Origin: CAZMGV01 sp964621525 [NCBI: uncultured bacterium] | Lineage (GTDB): Bacteria > JAGRBM01 | Length of the DNA stretch: 57,321 bases | NCBI GenBank assembly: GCA_964621525.1 | Contig: CAZUMS010000025.1 | Coordinates: 1-57,321 of the forward strand | Direction of reading: 5' to 3' | Shown: in pieces, positions 8,964 through 17,703 of the stretch | Layout of the letters: every line of letters begins with the position of its first letter | Numbering within the stretch: the first letter of the stretch is position 1 | Position numbers and translations under genes: made by a program | The notes under the pieces: generated by a model | What the model saw: only the letters and a program-made list of their open reading frames with translations | The model's database searches: none | Told to the model about the DNA's origin: nothing

Positions 8964-10115
8964 ATGGATGCCACTTTCTTCAGCCGCTACTTCAACGATT
9001 CCCACCGCGCGTTCCGTGAAACCTGCCGGAAATTCGCCCAGACGGAGATCGCGCCTCATGCCTATGAATGGGAAGAGGCGGAACTCTTCGACCGCGAGCT
9101 GTACCGCAAGGCCGCAAAGGCCGGCATCCTCGGCGCCACGTTCCCGGAGCAGTACGGCGGCGGCGGAGGCGACTACTTCCACTCGATCGCCATGACGGAA
9201 GAGATCATGCGGGCGGGCTCGACCGGCGTGCTCGTCGGCCTGGGCTCCCTGGGCATCGGCCTGCCGCCCGTTTTCTACCTCGGCACCGAGGAGCAGAAGC
9301 AGAAGTGGATCCCGCCCGTGCTCGCCGGCGAGAAGATCGCCGCCCTCGGCATCACCGAGCCCGGCACGGGCAGCGACGTCGCCGGGATCCGCACGAAGGC
9401 GGAGAAGCAGGGCGACCACTACGTCCTGAACGGCTCCAAGATCTTCATCACCTCGGGCGTCCGGGCGGACTATATCTCCGTCCTCGCCCGCACCGGCCCC
9501 GATCCCCACGGCGGCCTCACCTTCTTCCTGATCGAGAAGGGGATGCCCGGCTTCACCGTCTCGCGCTCCCTGAAAAAGACCGGCTGGCGGGCCTCCGACA
9601 CGGGCGAGCTCGCGTTCGACAACGTGAAGGTCCCTGCCTCGCACCGGCTCGGGCCCGAGGGGTCGGGCTTCGTCCAGCTCATGAAGAACTTCCAGAGCGA
9701 GCGGCTCTCGCTGGCGATCCAGGCCTACAACATCGCCGAAATCTGCGTGGACGAGGCCGTCGCCTACGCGAAGCAGCGTCAGGCCTTCGGCAAGAACCTC
9801 ACCGGTTTCCAGGTCATCCGCCACAAGCTCGCCGACATGGCGACCAAGGCGTTCACCGCGAAGTCGCTCACCTACCAGTGCGCCGAGCGGATGAACAGGG
9901 GCGAATACATCGTGAAGGAGGTCTCGATGGTGAAGAACCTCACCGCGCAGACCGCCAACGAGGTCGCCTACGAGGCGGTCCAGATCTTCGGCGGCATGGG
10001 CTACATGCGTGAAACCGTGGTCGAACGCCTCTCCCGCGACGCCCGGCTGCTCCCCATCGGCGGCGGCACGCAGGAGATCATGAAAGAGATCATCGCCAAG
10101 AACCTGGGGCTGTAG
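8964..10115 (+). CDS. acyl-CoA dehydrogenase (long-chain/isovaleryl-like)
   Basis: 383 residues, full length. Contains ITEPGTGSDVAG (about 130-141), KIFITSG and the C-terminal QIFGGMGYMRE. The usual medium-chain catalytic Glu position reads IGGGTQEI, so that Glu is missing, but NFQSERLSL carries Glu246 at the alternative position used by long-chain and isovaleryl-CoA dehydrogenases. FAD-dependent alpha,beta-oxidation of acyl-CoA is therefore expected. ATG at 8964 follows AAGGAG at good spacing. A monocistronic gene or the first of two with the YfhO-like gene 44 bases downstream. Confidence 0.93.
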   Translation: MDATFFSRYFNDSHRAFRETCRKFAQTEIAPHAYEWEEAELFDRELYRKAAKAGILGATFPEQYGGGGGDYFHSIAMTEEIMRAGSTGVLVGLGSLGIGLPPVFYLGTEEQKQKWIPPVLAGEKIAALGITEPGTGSDVAGIRTKAEKQGDHYVLNGSKIFITSGVRADYISVLARTGPDPHGGLTFFLIEKGMPGFTVSRSLKKTGWRASDTGELAFDNVKVPASHRLGPEGSGFVQLMKNFQSERLSLAIQAYNIAEICVDEAVAYAKQRQAFGKNLTGFQVIRHKLADMATKAFTAKSLTYQCAERMNRGEYIVKEVSMVKNLTAQTANEVAYEAVQIFGGMGYMRETVVERLSRDARLLPIGGGTQEIMKEIIAKNLGL

Positions 10116-10159
10116 GGGCCGTCGACTTCAAAGCCGGGAGTGGGATATCGTCCCCGGCG

Positions 10160-12481
10160 ATGCGCGATTACCTGAGGGAACGGTATGCCGATGCCGTCGC
10201 GGCCGGATTCGTTCTGGTCCTTTTCTTCCCCGTACTCTGCCTGGGGAAGACCCTCTGGTTCTTCGACGTCACCCTGAACTTCTTTCCGAACGCCCTGCAC
10301 CACATCCACCGGCTCCGGGAGGGTGCGATCCCCCTCTGGACGACCCGGATCTACGGCGGATTTCCGTTTGCCGCCGACCCCGTGCAGGCGGTCTTCCACC
10401 CGCTCAAGCTGTTCTACCTGCTTCCGGCCGATCCCGTCTGGCTGGTCAATGCGTTCGCCGTCCTCTGCTTTCTCGTGGCCGCGTCCGGCATGGTACGCCT
10501 CGCCCGCTCACTCGGAACGGGGGAGGCCGGTGCCGCCACCGCCTCGCTCGCCTTCACCGGGTCCGGGGCGTTCCTCAGCCACAGTTACCTGAACAATTTC
10601 CTTCTCGCCTTCGTGTTCATCCCCTGGATGCTGGCTGCCGCGGTCCGTGCCGCAAGGAGCGGTGGAAACGCCTGGCTCGCCGTGGCCGCTTTCGGCTCCC
10701 TGTCGCTTCTCGCCGGCGACCCGCAGGCTTTCGTCCTGTCGTTCTTCCTGGCAGGGCTGATCATCCTGCCCGATGCCCGCCGGCAGCCGGTCCTGCTCCT
10801 CAGGCTCGGGGCCGCGTCGGCCGCCGCCTTTCTGCTCGCCGCCGTTCAGTGGCTGCCGACGCTGCTCTTCACGCCGGAAACCGTGCGCGGCGGCGGCGAC
10901 ACGCTGGCCCGCTCGCTGCTCTGCAGCAGCCATCCGGCCCGTTATCTCGAATTTCTCTTTCCGCAGTTCTACGGCCTCAACACCCGGCTGGCCACGCTCT
11001 GGGCGGGCGGACTGTTCTGCAGGCCGGGCGGCGGCGCCACCAACTATTTCTCGAGCTACCACATGGGGCTCGTTCCTCTCGTCCTTGCCGGTGCCGGCAT
11101 TGCCACGGCCGGCCTGCGCCGGTGGATGCCGTGGGCGGCGCTGGGGCTGCTGGCAGCCCTGCTCTCGTTCGGAGAAACGGGAAAACTGTTCGTCTGGGCC
11201 TGGACCTATGTTCCCTACTGGCATCACTTCCGCCTGCCCGAGCGGTATGTCCCCTGGCTGGTCCTGTGTCTCGCCGTGCTCGCCGGTCAGGGCGCTGCCT
11301 GGGCGGTCCGCGAGGAAAACCGGCGCCGGGCCGGGTTCCTGCTCGCCGTGACTGCCGCCCTGGTGGCCGCCGCTTCGAGGGCGACGGGGTTCTGGCTGGA
11401 CTGGGCCGGGCAGTGGACACCCGTCGATGCGAATGCCCTCGGCGAAACCGTCCCCCATTCCCTCGACCTCGCGGGACTGTTCGCCCTGCCCGTGTTCGCG
11501 GCAGGGCTCCTGCTCCGGTCGGAATTCCGGTGGCGAACCCCGGCACTCCTCGCGGCGACAGCCCTCCCCTTGTACATGAACGGCCTTCCGGTGATTTCCT
11601 GGATCCCGGCGGCCGAAACCCTGGGCAGCCGGCCGGCGGTAATCGCGGAGCTACCGGCGGCCCCGGGTCCCGTTCCCCTGCGGCTGTGGACGCTTCCCGT
11701 CCGCTTCCCGGTCCAGTTCCCCCGGGAAGCTCCGTTCTGGCTGCGGTACACGGTTTACTGGCACCTGCTCGACATGGACGTCCCGCTCGCGGTGAACGGC
11801 ACGCCCGGAGTCGATTCGGTGACCGGCTATAACTCGTTCGTCCCCGCAAACTGGGACGAGGTGACGAAAGATCTCGCGCCCGAAAACGAGATCCGGCTCT
11901 TTGACGCCAGTGCGGTCGTATCCATGGAGAGGGATCCGGACACCGCCCGCTACGGGACGGACAGAAAGAGATTCCTCGGCCCGTTCTCGCTGACGCTCAC
12001 AGGTCTCGCCCCGTCCCGGGCCGTCTGCCCGGAAGCCTGGCGGCTGGGCACCCGCCCGGACGCCCTCGCCGCCGTCCGGGCGGAGGGCTTCGACCCCCGC
12101 AAACTGCTCGTGGCCGAAGGACCTTCAGGCCCTCTCCAGCCGCGCTCCGGGCCGGCAGCCCGGTGCGAAGTGACCCGCTACGAATCCGAGCTGGTGGAAA
12201 TCGCGGTTTCCCAGAGCGACGCCGCACCCGTCGCCCTTCTCGACGCGAACTTCAGCGGATGGACTGCAACGGTCAACGGTACCGAGACACCGGTTCTCAC
12301 CGCCTGGGGAATTCACCGGGCCGTCATGGCCCCGGCAGGGGAGTCGACAATAGTGTTCCGGTATGTGACGCCCGGCCTCGCCACCGGAGCCTCCATCAGC
12401 CTGTCGGCAGTTCTTTTTCTCATCGCGCTCGGATTCTGGCAACGGAGAAAAGCGGCCCAAACCAGCCCGGATTTTCAATAA
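10160..12481 (+). CDS. YfhO-like giant membrane protein
   Basis: 773 residues with about a dozen membrane segments. The early YGGFPFAADPVQAVFHPLK loop with Asp/Pro and the later SVTGYNSF motif are typical of the YfhO/GT-C-like family. Members are linked to glycosylation of lipoteichoic acid or other envelope sugars in Firmicutes; the role in this organism is unknown. The C-terminal domain (about 640-740) is extracytoplasmic, beta-rich, and contains LLDANFSGWTATVNG, common in this family. The last membrane helix is followed by a short basic tail. Confidence 0.75.
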   Translation: MRDYLRERYADAVAAGFVLVLFFPVLCLGKTLWFFDVTLNFFPNALHHIHRLREGAIPLWTTRIYGGFPFAADPVQAVFHPLKLFYLLPADPVWLVNAFAVLCFLVAASGMVRLARSLGTGEAGAATASLAFTGSGAFLSHSYLNNFLLAFVFIPWMLAAAVRAARSGGNAWLAVAAFGSLSLLAGDPQAFVLSFFLAGLIILPDARRQPVLLLRLGAASAAAFLLAAVQWLPTLLFTPETVRGGGDTLARSLLCSSHPARYLEFLFPQFYGLNTRLATLWAGGLFCRPGGGATNYFSSYHMGLVPLVLAGAGIATAGLRRWMPWAALGLLAALLSFGETGKLFVWAWTYVPYWHHFRLPERYVPWLVLCLAVLAGQGAAWAVREENRRRAGFLLAVTAALVAAASRATGFWLDWAGQWTPVDANALGETVPHSLDLAGLFALPVFAAGLLLRSEFRWRTPALLAATALPLYMNGLPVISWIPAAETLGSRPAVIAELPAAPGPVPLRLWTLPVRFPVQFPREAPFWLRYTVYWHLLDMDVPLAVNGTPGVDSVTGYNSFVPANWDEVTKDLAPENEIRLFDASAVVSMERDPDTARYGTDRKRFLGPFSLTLTGLAPSRAVCPEAWRLGTRPDALAAVRAEGFDPRKLLVAEGPSGPLQPRSGPAARCEVTRYESELVEIAVSQSDAAPVALLDANFSGWTATVNGTETPVLTAWGIHRAVMAPAGESTIVFRYVTPGLATGASISLSAVLFLIALGFWQRRKAAQTSPDFQ

Positions 12482-12671
12482 ATCCATGTGATTATCCGTT
12501 CTTCGTTACAAAAATAGATATTTGGTGCGTTCTGAGTCTATTTAATGGTAAAGAATGAGGGATGGATCACATTCATCTTGCACCACTCGATTATCTGACG
12601 TAGCCGTAATGCGTCATCCGAGTGGAGAACCGGGAACCGCGGAGCGGGAAAGAACTGGGTAAAAGCAGCTT
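12482..12671. other. intergenic region upstream of the receiver gene
   Basis: 190 bases, noticeably A+T-rich for this genome. I see no tRNA, terminator with T-run or clear promoter consensus. The AT-rich part (about 12490-12560) probably holds the promoter of the receiver gene. Confidence 0.3.
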
Positions 12672-13073
12672 ATGGCCGTAAAGAAAATCGTCGTCTGCGA
12701 GGACGATCCCATCGCGACGATCTTCCTGAGGAAGGCGCTCTCGCTGATTCCGGAGACCCAGGTGGAGTTCCACCGGGATCTCGGTCCGGCCCTGCTCGCC
12801 GCCGAACGGCTCCGTCCCGACGTCCTGATCATGGACCACCACATCGCCGGCTCGAAGACGAGCGGCATGGATGGCGTCCGCCGGCTCCGCAGCACCACCT
12901 GGGGCGGAACGATCCCGGTCCTCGTCCACTCGGCCGCCGACCTCGAGAACCAGGCCATCCAGGCGGGCGCCAACATCTTCCTGAGAAAACCCGCCACCGT
13001 GGACGAGCTCCTCCGGCAGGTGAACCGCCTGCTCCTCATCAAGATCGGCCCCACATCGCCCAAGGCGGAGTGA
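12672..13073 (+). CDS. single-domain response regulator (CheY-like receiver)
   Basis: 133 residues forming one receiver domain and nothing else. The acidic pair Asp11-Asp12 (CEDDP), phosphoacceptor Asp55 (LIMDHH) and Lys106 (FLRKPA) are all present, so it should be phosphorylated on Asp55. No DNA-binding output domain follows, so it acts by protein contact, for example in a phosphorelay or on a motility target. No cognate kinase is adjacent; the only histidine kinase in the window is at 48.0-49.3 kb and nothing links them. Confidence 0.92.
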   Translation: MAVKKIVVCEDDPIATIFLRKALSLIPETQVEFHRDLGPALLAAERLRPDVLIMDHHIAGSKTSGMDGVRRLRSTTWGGTIPVLVHSAADLENQAIQAGANIFLRKPATVDELLRQVNRLLLIKIGPTSPKAE

Positions 13074-13091
13074 GGCGGGGATGCACCGAGT

Positions 13092-13895
13092 TCAGCTTCG
13101 ATTCGCGTATGTACGCAAATCAGCCGCAGAAATCTGATCGGCAGGCACCAGAGCGAAATGCCGCTCATCGACGACTTTGATGCTGCCATCGACCGTTCGT
13201 AACTCGAACATCGCTACATCCCCATTGGTCATGAACTGGGTCGAGATCGCTCGGCAGATAAGATGGGGAAACTTTTCCTGACAACATTGAATATCTTGTT
13301 GCGTTTGAATCACCGAAAGCCGGTCCTTCCCGCCCTTGGCTTGAACCGGAATGATGAATTGCGTCCCGCTCTTGTTGATGCCTACATATAACTCGTCGAC
13401 TTCGATCTGCCCATAACCGCTGACTGTCGTGCGTAAATGGTTCTGCATCGAATATGCAGTGATCCCAAGAAAAATATCGATCAGCCGATTGTATCTTACA
13501 ATCGCCAGAAGCGCCTGCTCGTCACTAAGTGTATATGCCGAAACGATCTCCGGCGTAGCGTCCGGGATCTTGATGGCCGCAAAATCCGGCCTCGGCACAA
13601 CAGGAACGTCGTTTACCAGCTTAAACCGGTATTTCGCACGACCTGCTCCTTCGATAACCCACGTGAGGCCCTTCGATGTTTTGGCGAGGATTTCCTCGGG
13701 CAAATCCTTTCGGTAACGGAACGAATAGATCACATCTCCCAGGTTCTTGGGAACGGGAACGCTGAGCGACCGGGCCTTTTTCTCGATATCCTCGCGTGCA
13801 AAAGGAATTTCCTTCGTGCCCGGCTTCCAGCCGTCGGCAAAAATCCGGGCCAGAATCTTTGCATAGCTACCCGCACCGGCCTTCTTTTCAGACAT
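13092..13895 (-). CDS. putative type II restriction endonuclease
   Basis: 267 residues, not assigned to a named enzyme family. It starts inside the last codons of the cytosine methyltransferase (8-base overlap) and is followed by nothing on that strand, the usual place for the partner nuclease. Residues about 163-187 read GQIEVDELYVG then FIIPVQAKGG, an E-x-D/E plus Q-A-K arrangement that fits a PD-(D/E)XK catalytic core. The G+C content is visibly lower than the flanking genes. Likely function: cleaving DNA unmethylated at the site protected by the neighbour. Confidence 0.65.
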   Translation of the reverse strand: MSEKKAGAGSYAKILARIFADGWKPGTKEIPFAREDIEKKARSLSVPVPKNLGDVIYSFRYRKDLPEEILAKTSKGLTWVIEGAGRAKYRFKLVNDVPVVPRPDFAAIKIPDATPEIVSAYTLSDEQALLAIVRYNRLIDIFLGITAYSMQNHLRTTVSGYGQIEVDELYVGINKSGTQFIIPVQAKGGKDRLSVIQTQQDIQCCQEKFPHLICRAISTQFMTNGDVAMFELRTVDGSIKVVDERHFALVPADQISAADLRTYANRS

Positions 13896-15210
13896 TTGCA
13901 GTCATGCTCCTATCCGCTTCGCCTATCGCCCCTCTGGTTCTCTGGGCGATAACCCGGCTCTGAATCCCAAAATGCTCCATGGCTTCTGCCATTGTCATTT
14001 TCAACAGCCGTTCGTCTCCTAAATCGATTGCAGAAGGACGAATCGGACGCAGGTCCATCGCAACCGCAATTCGCTCCGCGACAGCCCGCGCAAGGAATGG
14101 CGGGACCGAATTCCCTACCTGCCGGAACCCATGCCACTTGGTCGCATGAAACCTGAACCAGTCCGGATACGAATGAAGCCGCGCCGCCTCTCTCACACTG
14201 ATGCAACGGGGAGTATAGGGATGTATCGGCCTCGGAGAAGTAAACGCTCCCCGATCGCTGGCAGTACCGGCCCGAAGCGTGTTGCAGACACCGGCGGGAT
14301 CAAGTTTGATAAACCTGCTGACCGGTTCGGTATCACCCGGCCTCGTCCTGCTAAACCTGCTTCGTGACTTTTGGGTGTGTTCCGTGCGCAAACTTGACGT
14401 CAGAATCTCCGGATCGAACCGCCGCGGATAACTCCGATCATGCAAATCGGTTTTAAGGCTTCTGAGCATCTCCGCGTAGGAACTGGGCTTCCCAAACTTC
14501 AGACGGGCCGAATCCATTTCGATAAGCGTATCGCAATCCTCGATCTCCGGTAAATCGCCGATCGCATCCCACACAGAAGGCCCAGAAGGAAGCATCGAAT
14601 CGGCTTTCCCTGCTGGAACGAACAACGGCGCAGGATAAGCAGGCAACGGAAGTCCGCGCTTGGCTCCGAGCAAGAACAGTCTGCGCCGGTCCTGAGGCAC
14701 ACCAAAATCTGCGGCATTCAAGACCCTGTACGGAAGAACGATATTGTACCCTGCTGCTGTAAACTCTCCGATCAATTCATCCAAAAACTTCTTGTGTTCC
14801 CCGACAGTCAGGCCTTTTACGTTTTCAAAGACAAAATACCGCGCTTTCAGTTCCACGACCAGCCGTACAAAATGATAAACGAGCATATTGCGCGAATCGT
14901 CGAGCGCCCGCTTCCCGATCATCGAGAAACCCTGACAGGGGGGACCGCCGCAAACGACATCTACCGGATCGCGGCCGATTCCGGCGGCTCTACGGATGTC
15001 ATCTCCGCCAATTTTCGAAACATCCCGGCAGATTGTGACACCATAGGGGAAATTGAACTTGTGCACTGCTGCGTGAATCGGGTCGTATTCGACGGCAGCA
15101 GCGATATCGAATCCGGCCTGCTCGAATCCAAGGCCGAGCCCGCCGGCTCCCGCAAAGAGATCGACCGCTATCGGACGCTTTGCAATCCTATTCCTGTTCA
15201 CGACGGGCAT
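13888..15210 (-). CDS. DNA (cytosine-5) methyltransferase
   Basis: 440 residues with the ordered motifs of the family: I (AVDLFAGAGGLGLGFE, about 15-30), IV (GGPPCQGFS with Cys92), VI (FENVKGL, Glu129), VIII (QDRRRLFLLG), IX and X (REAARLHSYPDWF and GNSVPP). It transfers methyl from SAM to C5 of cytosine at a target I cannot read from sequence. It overlaps both Vsr (13 bases) and the putative nuclease (8 bases), so the three form one transcriptional unit. Start GTG or ATG near 15210. Lower G+C than surroundings indicates acquisition. Confidence 0.95.
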   Translation of the reverse strand: MPVVNRNRIAKRPIAVDLFAGAGGLGLGFEQAGFDIAAAVEYDPIHAAVHKFNFPYGVTICRDVSKIGGDDIRRAAGIGRDPVDVVCGGPPCQGFSMIGKRALDDSRNMLVYHFVRLVVELKARYFVFENVKGLTVGEHKKFLDELIGEFTAAGYNIVLPYRVLNAADFGVPQDRRRLFLLGAKRGLPLPAYPAPLFVPAGKADSMLPSGPSVWDAIGDLPEIEDCDTLIEMDSARLKFGKPSSYAEMLRSLKTDLHDRSYPRRFDPEILTSSLRTEHTQKSRSRFSRTRPGDTEPVSRFIKLDPAGVCNTLRAGTASDRGAFTSPRPIHPYTPRCISVREAARLHSYPDWFRFHATKWHGFRQVGNSVPPFLARAVAERIAVAMDLRPIRPSAIDLGDERLLKMTMAEAMEHFGIQSRVIAQRTRGAIGEADRSMTANV

Positions 15211-15608
15211 TTATATGCTTCCAACAATCGGCCTGCCAGCCGGGCCTCGTCGGATAACTGGCATTGCCAAACAACGACTGGCTTCCATCCGAGTCTGCGC
15301 AAAGCCCTCATATTTCTTCTGTCTCTTAGCTTGTTTCCTTCTATCTTGGAATTCCAGTAGCTCTTCCTCGACTTGGGAGGCCGCCCCTTCCGACAACGGT
15401 GCCCATGCCAGAAACATCCATGAACGAAAATTGCGACTTGTTTCGACGGAATCGCAATATCGGGGGTGCCGGGCAGTTTCCTGTAATGAAGACGATAGTG
15501 AATTTTGAGGCCGGTCAGTATTCGTCTAACGGCAAGCTCCGGTCCGGTATTACGCGTCCGGACGGATGCCATAATTCGGCTGCGTTGCTCTGGGGTCCGG
15601 GTATCCAC
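15198..15608 (-). CDS. vsr: very short patch repair endonuclease Vsr
   Basis: 136 residues, full length. The N terminus RTPEQRSRIMASVRTRNTGP and the core GTPDIAIP (Asp50) plus FVHGCFWHGHRC are diagnostic. Vsr nicks next to T:G mismatches made by deamination of 5-methylcytosine, so it offsets the mutagenic cost of the methyltransferase encoded immediately downstream with a 13-base overlap. First gene of the restriction-modification unit. Confidence 0.95.
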   Translation of the reverse strand: MDTRTPEQRSRIMASVRTRNTGPELAVRRILTGLKIHYRLHYRKLPGTPDIAIPSKQVAIFVHGCFWHGHRCRKGRPPKSRKSYWNSKIEGNKLRDRRNMRALRRLGWKPVVVWQCQLSDEARLAGRLLEAYKCPS

Positions 15609-15643
15609 ACCGGAATCTTACACGATCCCTCGCCGCCCCTCCC

Positions 15644-16477
15644 CTAGTTCACGCTTTCCATCTGTTTCCTGACCTTGAGGAGTTCCCGCTGGACGTGGGG
15701 CGCGTCCGGGGCTTCGGGACACAGGGACAGGTAGTTGAGCAGGTCTTCGTAACCGAGACCGTATTTGCCGAGCTGGCAGCGGATCAGTCCCCGGTCGCGG
15801 ATCTCGGGACCCTGTGCCGGGTCGAGGGCGAGAATGAACTCCACCGCCTTCAGGGCCGAGTCGAGATCGCCGCGGCTCAGGTAAACCGCCTTCAGGTTCC
15901 GGAGCGAGCGGTCCAGGATCTGGCGGTTCGACCACGGCAGGAAATACTCGTCGCGCACCTCGAAATCGCCGCCGAACAGGTTCCGCATGAGCCGCTCCGC
16001 GTCCTGCCGGCAGATGGTCTTCCAGCCGTTGAACGGATCGAAGAAGTAGGTCTTCGTCCCCGCCTCGTAGCTGCAGATGAAATGGCCGGGCAGGCCCACG
16101 CCGCGCACCGGGAGGTTAAGGCGGCGGCCCAGTTCGATCGCCACGACCGAGAGCGAGATCGGGATTCCGGTCTTCCGGTCCAGCACGCACGGGATGAAGC
16201 TGTTGTCGGTCTCGTAGTACCGCTCGGTGTTGCCGGCGAACTTCTCCTCCTCGCCGAGGTAGCGGGCGAGGATGCGGAGCTGCATCAGGGGTTCCGTGGT
16301 GTTGCCGAGGCGTTCCCGCAGGTTCCGCTCGTGGCGCGCCATTTCGGCCCGCGCCTTCTCGGAGCACGAACAGCAGCCAAGGGCCCCCGCAACGAGCAGC
16401 GCCGCCTCGAGCAGCGGCGGATCGCCGGGGACGGCGCAAAGGGAACGGAACTGGTCCAGGTTGGGATGCGTGAACAT
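15644..16477 (-). CDS. SirB1-family transglutaminase-like/TPR protein
   Basis: 277 residues. The first about 180 residues match SirB1/YchA: YYETDNSFIPCVLDRKTGIP, ISLSVVAIELGRRL and GVGLPGHFI, where the motif keeps the transglutaminase-like fold. The C-terminal part has TPR-like helices (LRNLKAVYLSRGDLDSALKAV). Function in bacteria is poorly known. The gene is followed by the restriction block 35 bases downstream and preceded by the alpha/beta hydrolase. Confidence 0.88.
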   Translation of the reverse strand: MFTHPNLDQFRSLCAVPGDPPLLEAALLVAGALGCCSCSEKARAEMARHERNLRERLGNTTEPLMQLRILARYLGEEEKFAGNTERYYETDNSFIPCVLDRKTGIPISLSVVAIELGRRLNLPVRGVGLPGHFICSYEAGTKTYFFDPFNGWKTICRQDAERLMRNLFGGDFEVRDEYFLPWSNRQILDRSLRNLKAVYLSRGDLDSALKAVEFILALDPAQGPEIRDRGLIRCQLGKYGLGYEDLLNYLSLCPEAPDAPHVQRELLKVRKQMESVN

Positions 16478-16537
16478 TATCGGTCAGGCGGCCCTCGCGC
16501 CGCCCCGTCATTAGTAGCCCGTCCGGCGGCCGATGGA

Positions 16538-17632
16538 TCAGGGGTTGCCGCGTTTTTTGCGGTCGAACCGGACGTCCGCCTCAAGATCGCCGAAGAAATG
16601 CTCGTGTTCCAGCCACTCCCGGGCCTTCTGAAGCTCTTTCAGTTCGGCATCGAAATGGGCAACCCCCATCGAGCGAACGCAGGGCTCGACGGTCTCAATT
16701 GGGTCCAGCTCATGGGCCGGCGCGAACCGGGGCACCTTCATGCCGCCGAACAGGAGCCGGGTGAACCGCTCCCCCATCCGGTGCGTGCTCATGCCGTCGT
16801 CGCAGAAGTGCATGTGGTCGGTGCGGGCAATGACGGCGAGCGCCGTCGTCACCGGCATGGCGTCCACGAGCCTCCGGATGCCGTCCAGCACGCAGAGGCT
16901 GTCCCGTTCGGCGGCGAGAATCAGCGTCGGCACGTCGCGCCCGTAGTTCAGCCGGTCCGCGTATAGATTCGCGGTCTCCAGCGGGTTGAAATCGCCGGGT
17001 CCGAAAATTCCCACAGGCGCCAGCGGCACCGCCGCCCGGATGCGGCGGTCGCGGGCGCTCGTGACGACGGTCGTGTAGCCACCGTAGCTGTGCCCCGTGA
17101 TCCCGATGCGGTCCCGGTCGATCAGCGGCCCGAGGAACCCGCCCATCCGCGATCCCGGGTCCAGCGCCTCGTCCAGCACGAACACCATGTCCTCCGGCCG
17201 GAAATGCTGCGCCTCGATCTGCACACGGACGATCTCCCGCGGCTTCATCGCAAAGTGCGCGCCGACGGTATTGCCCGTGTGGTCGGGGGCGATGACCACA
17301 TAGCCGTGGCTCGCGAGGTGCGTCGTGTAGAAGGTGGACTGCTGGCGGAGCCCCGAATTGCCGTGACTGAACAGGACGACGGGATGACGCCGGGCGGTAT
17401 CCGGTGCGGCATCGCGGACGGCGGGCTGCGGGCGGCCGAGCCCCCTGAACCCCTCGATCTCGAACAGGTCCTGAAGGGCCGGGTCGAGATCGTCGCCAGC
17501 GTGGTGCGGAGCGGCCGGGTACCAGACCTCGACCGGCAGCGTGCGTCCGCCCCTGCGGCCGTCCACGAGCCGGAAAGTCCTCACCCCCACCGGGCAGGGT
17601 CCGCGGTCCACGGGATTGTAGCCGTCCGGCAT
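16538..17632 (-). CDS. alpha/beta hydrolase (dienelactone or PAF-acetylhydrolase-like)
   Basis: 364 residues. The nucleophile elbow GITGHSYGG places Ser182; a plausible acid is Asp244 (AERDS) and His273 (TDHMHF) completes the triad. The oxyanion region is VVLFSHGNSG (85-94). No signal peptide is seen, so it is cytoplasmic. Start at 17632 is supported by GGAGG eight bases upstream. A strong terminator lies only 16 bases before this start, directly after the upstream reductase gene, so expression depends on readthrough or its own promoter near the hairpin. Confidence 0.88.
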   Translation of the reverse strand: MPDGYNPVDRGPCPVGVRTFRLVDGRRGGRTLPVEVWYPAAPHHAGDDLDPALQDLFEIEGFRGLGRPQPAVRDAAPDTARRHPVVLFSHGNSGLRQQSTFYTTHLASHGYVVIAPDHTGNTVGAHFAMKPREIVRVQIEAQHFRPEDMVFVLDEALDPGSRMGGFLGPLIDRDRIGITGHSYGGYTTVVTSARDRRIRAAVPLAPVGIFGPGDFNPLETANLYADRLNYGRDVPTLILAAERDSLCVLDGIRRLVDAMPVTTALAVIARTDHMHFCDDGMSTHRMGERFTRLLFGGMKVPRFAPAHELDPIETVEPCVRSMGVAHFDAELKELQKAREWLEHEHFFGDLEADVRFDRKKRGNP

Positions 17633-17647
17633 TTCCGCCACCTCCAG

Positions 17648-17676
17648 AAAAACGGGGCGGGAAACCTCCCACCCCG
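17648..17676 (-). terminator. rho-independent terminator after the reductase gene
   Basis: Read on the minus strand: a 10-bp stem (17676-17667 with 17662-17653, one G-T wobble), a 4-base loop and a run of five T (17652-17648). It lies 28 bases after the stop of the CCR-like gene and overlaps the leader of the alpha/beta hydrolase. Confidence 0.8.
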
Positions 17677-17703
17677 CTCTTGTATCTGTCGTCCCGGGGA
17701 CGC

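Noticed and set aside
13437-13952. Plus-strand frame opposite the restriction nuclease
   Set aside because: Shadow of the nuclease gene; the minus-strand frame has motif and operon support.
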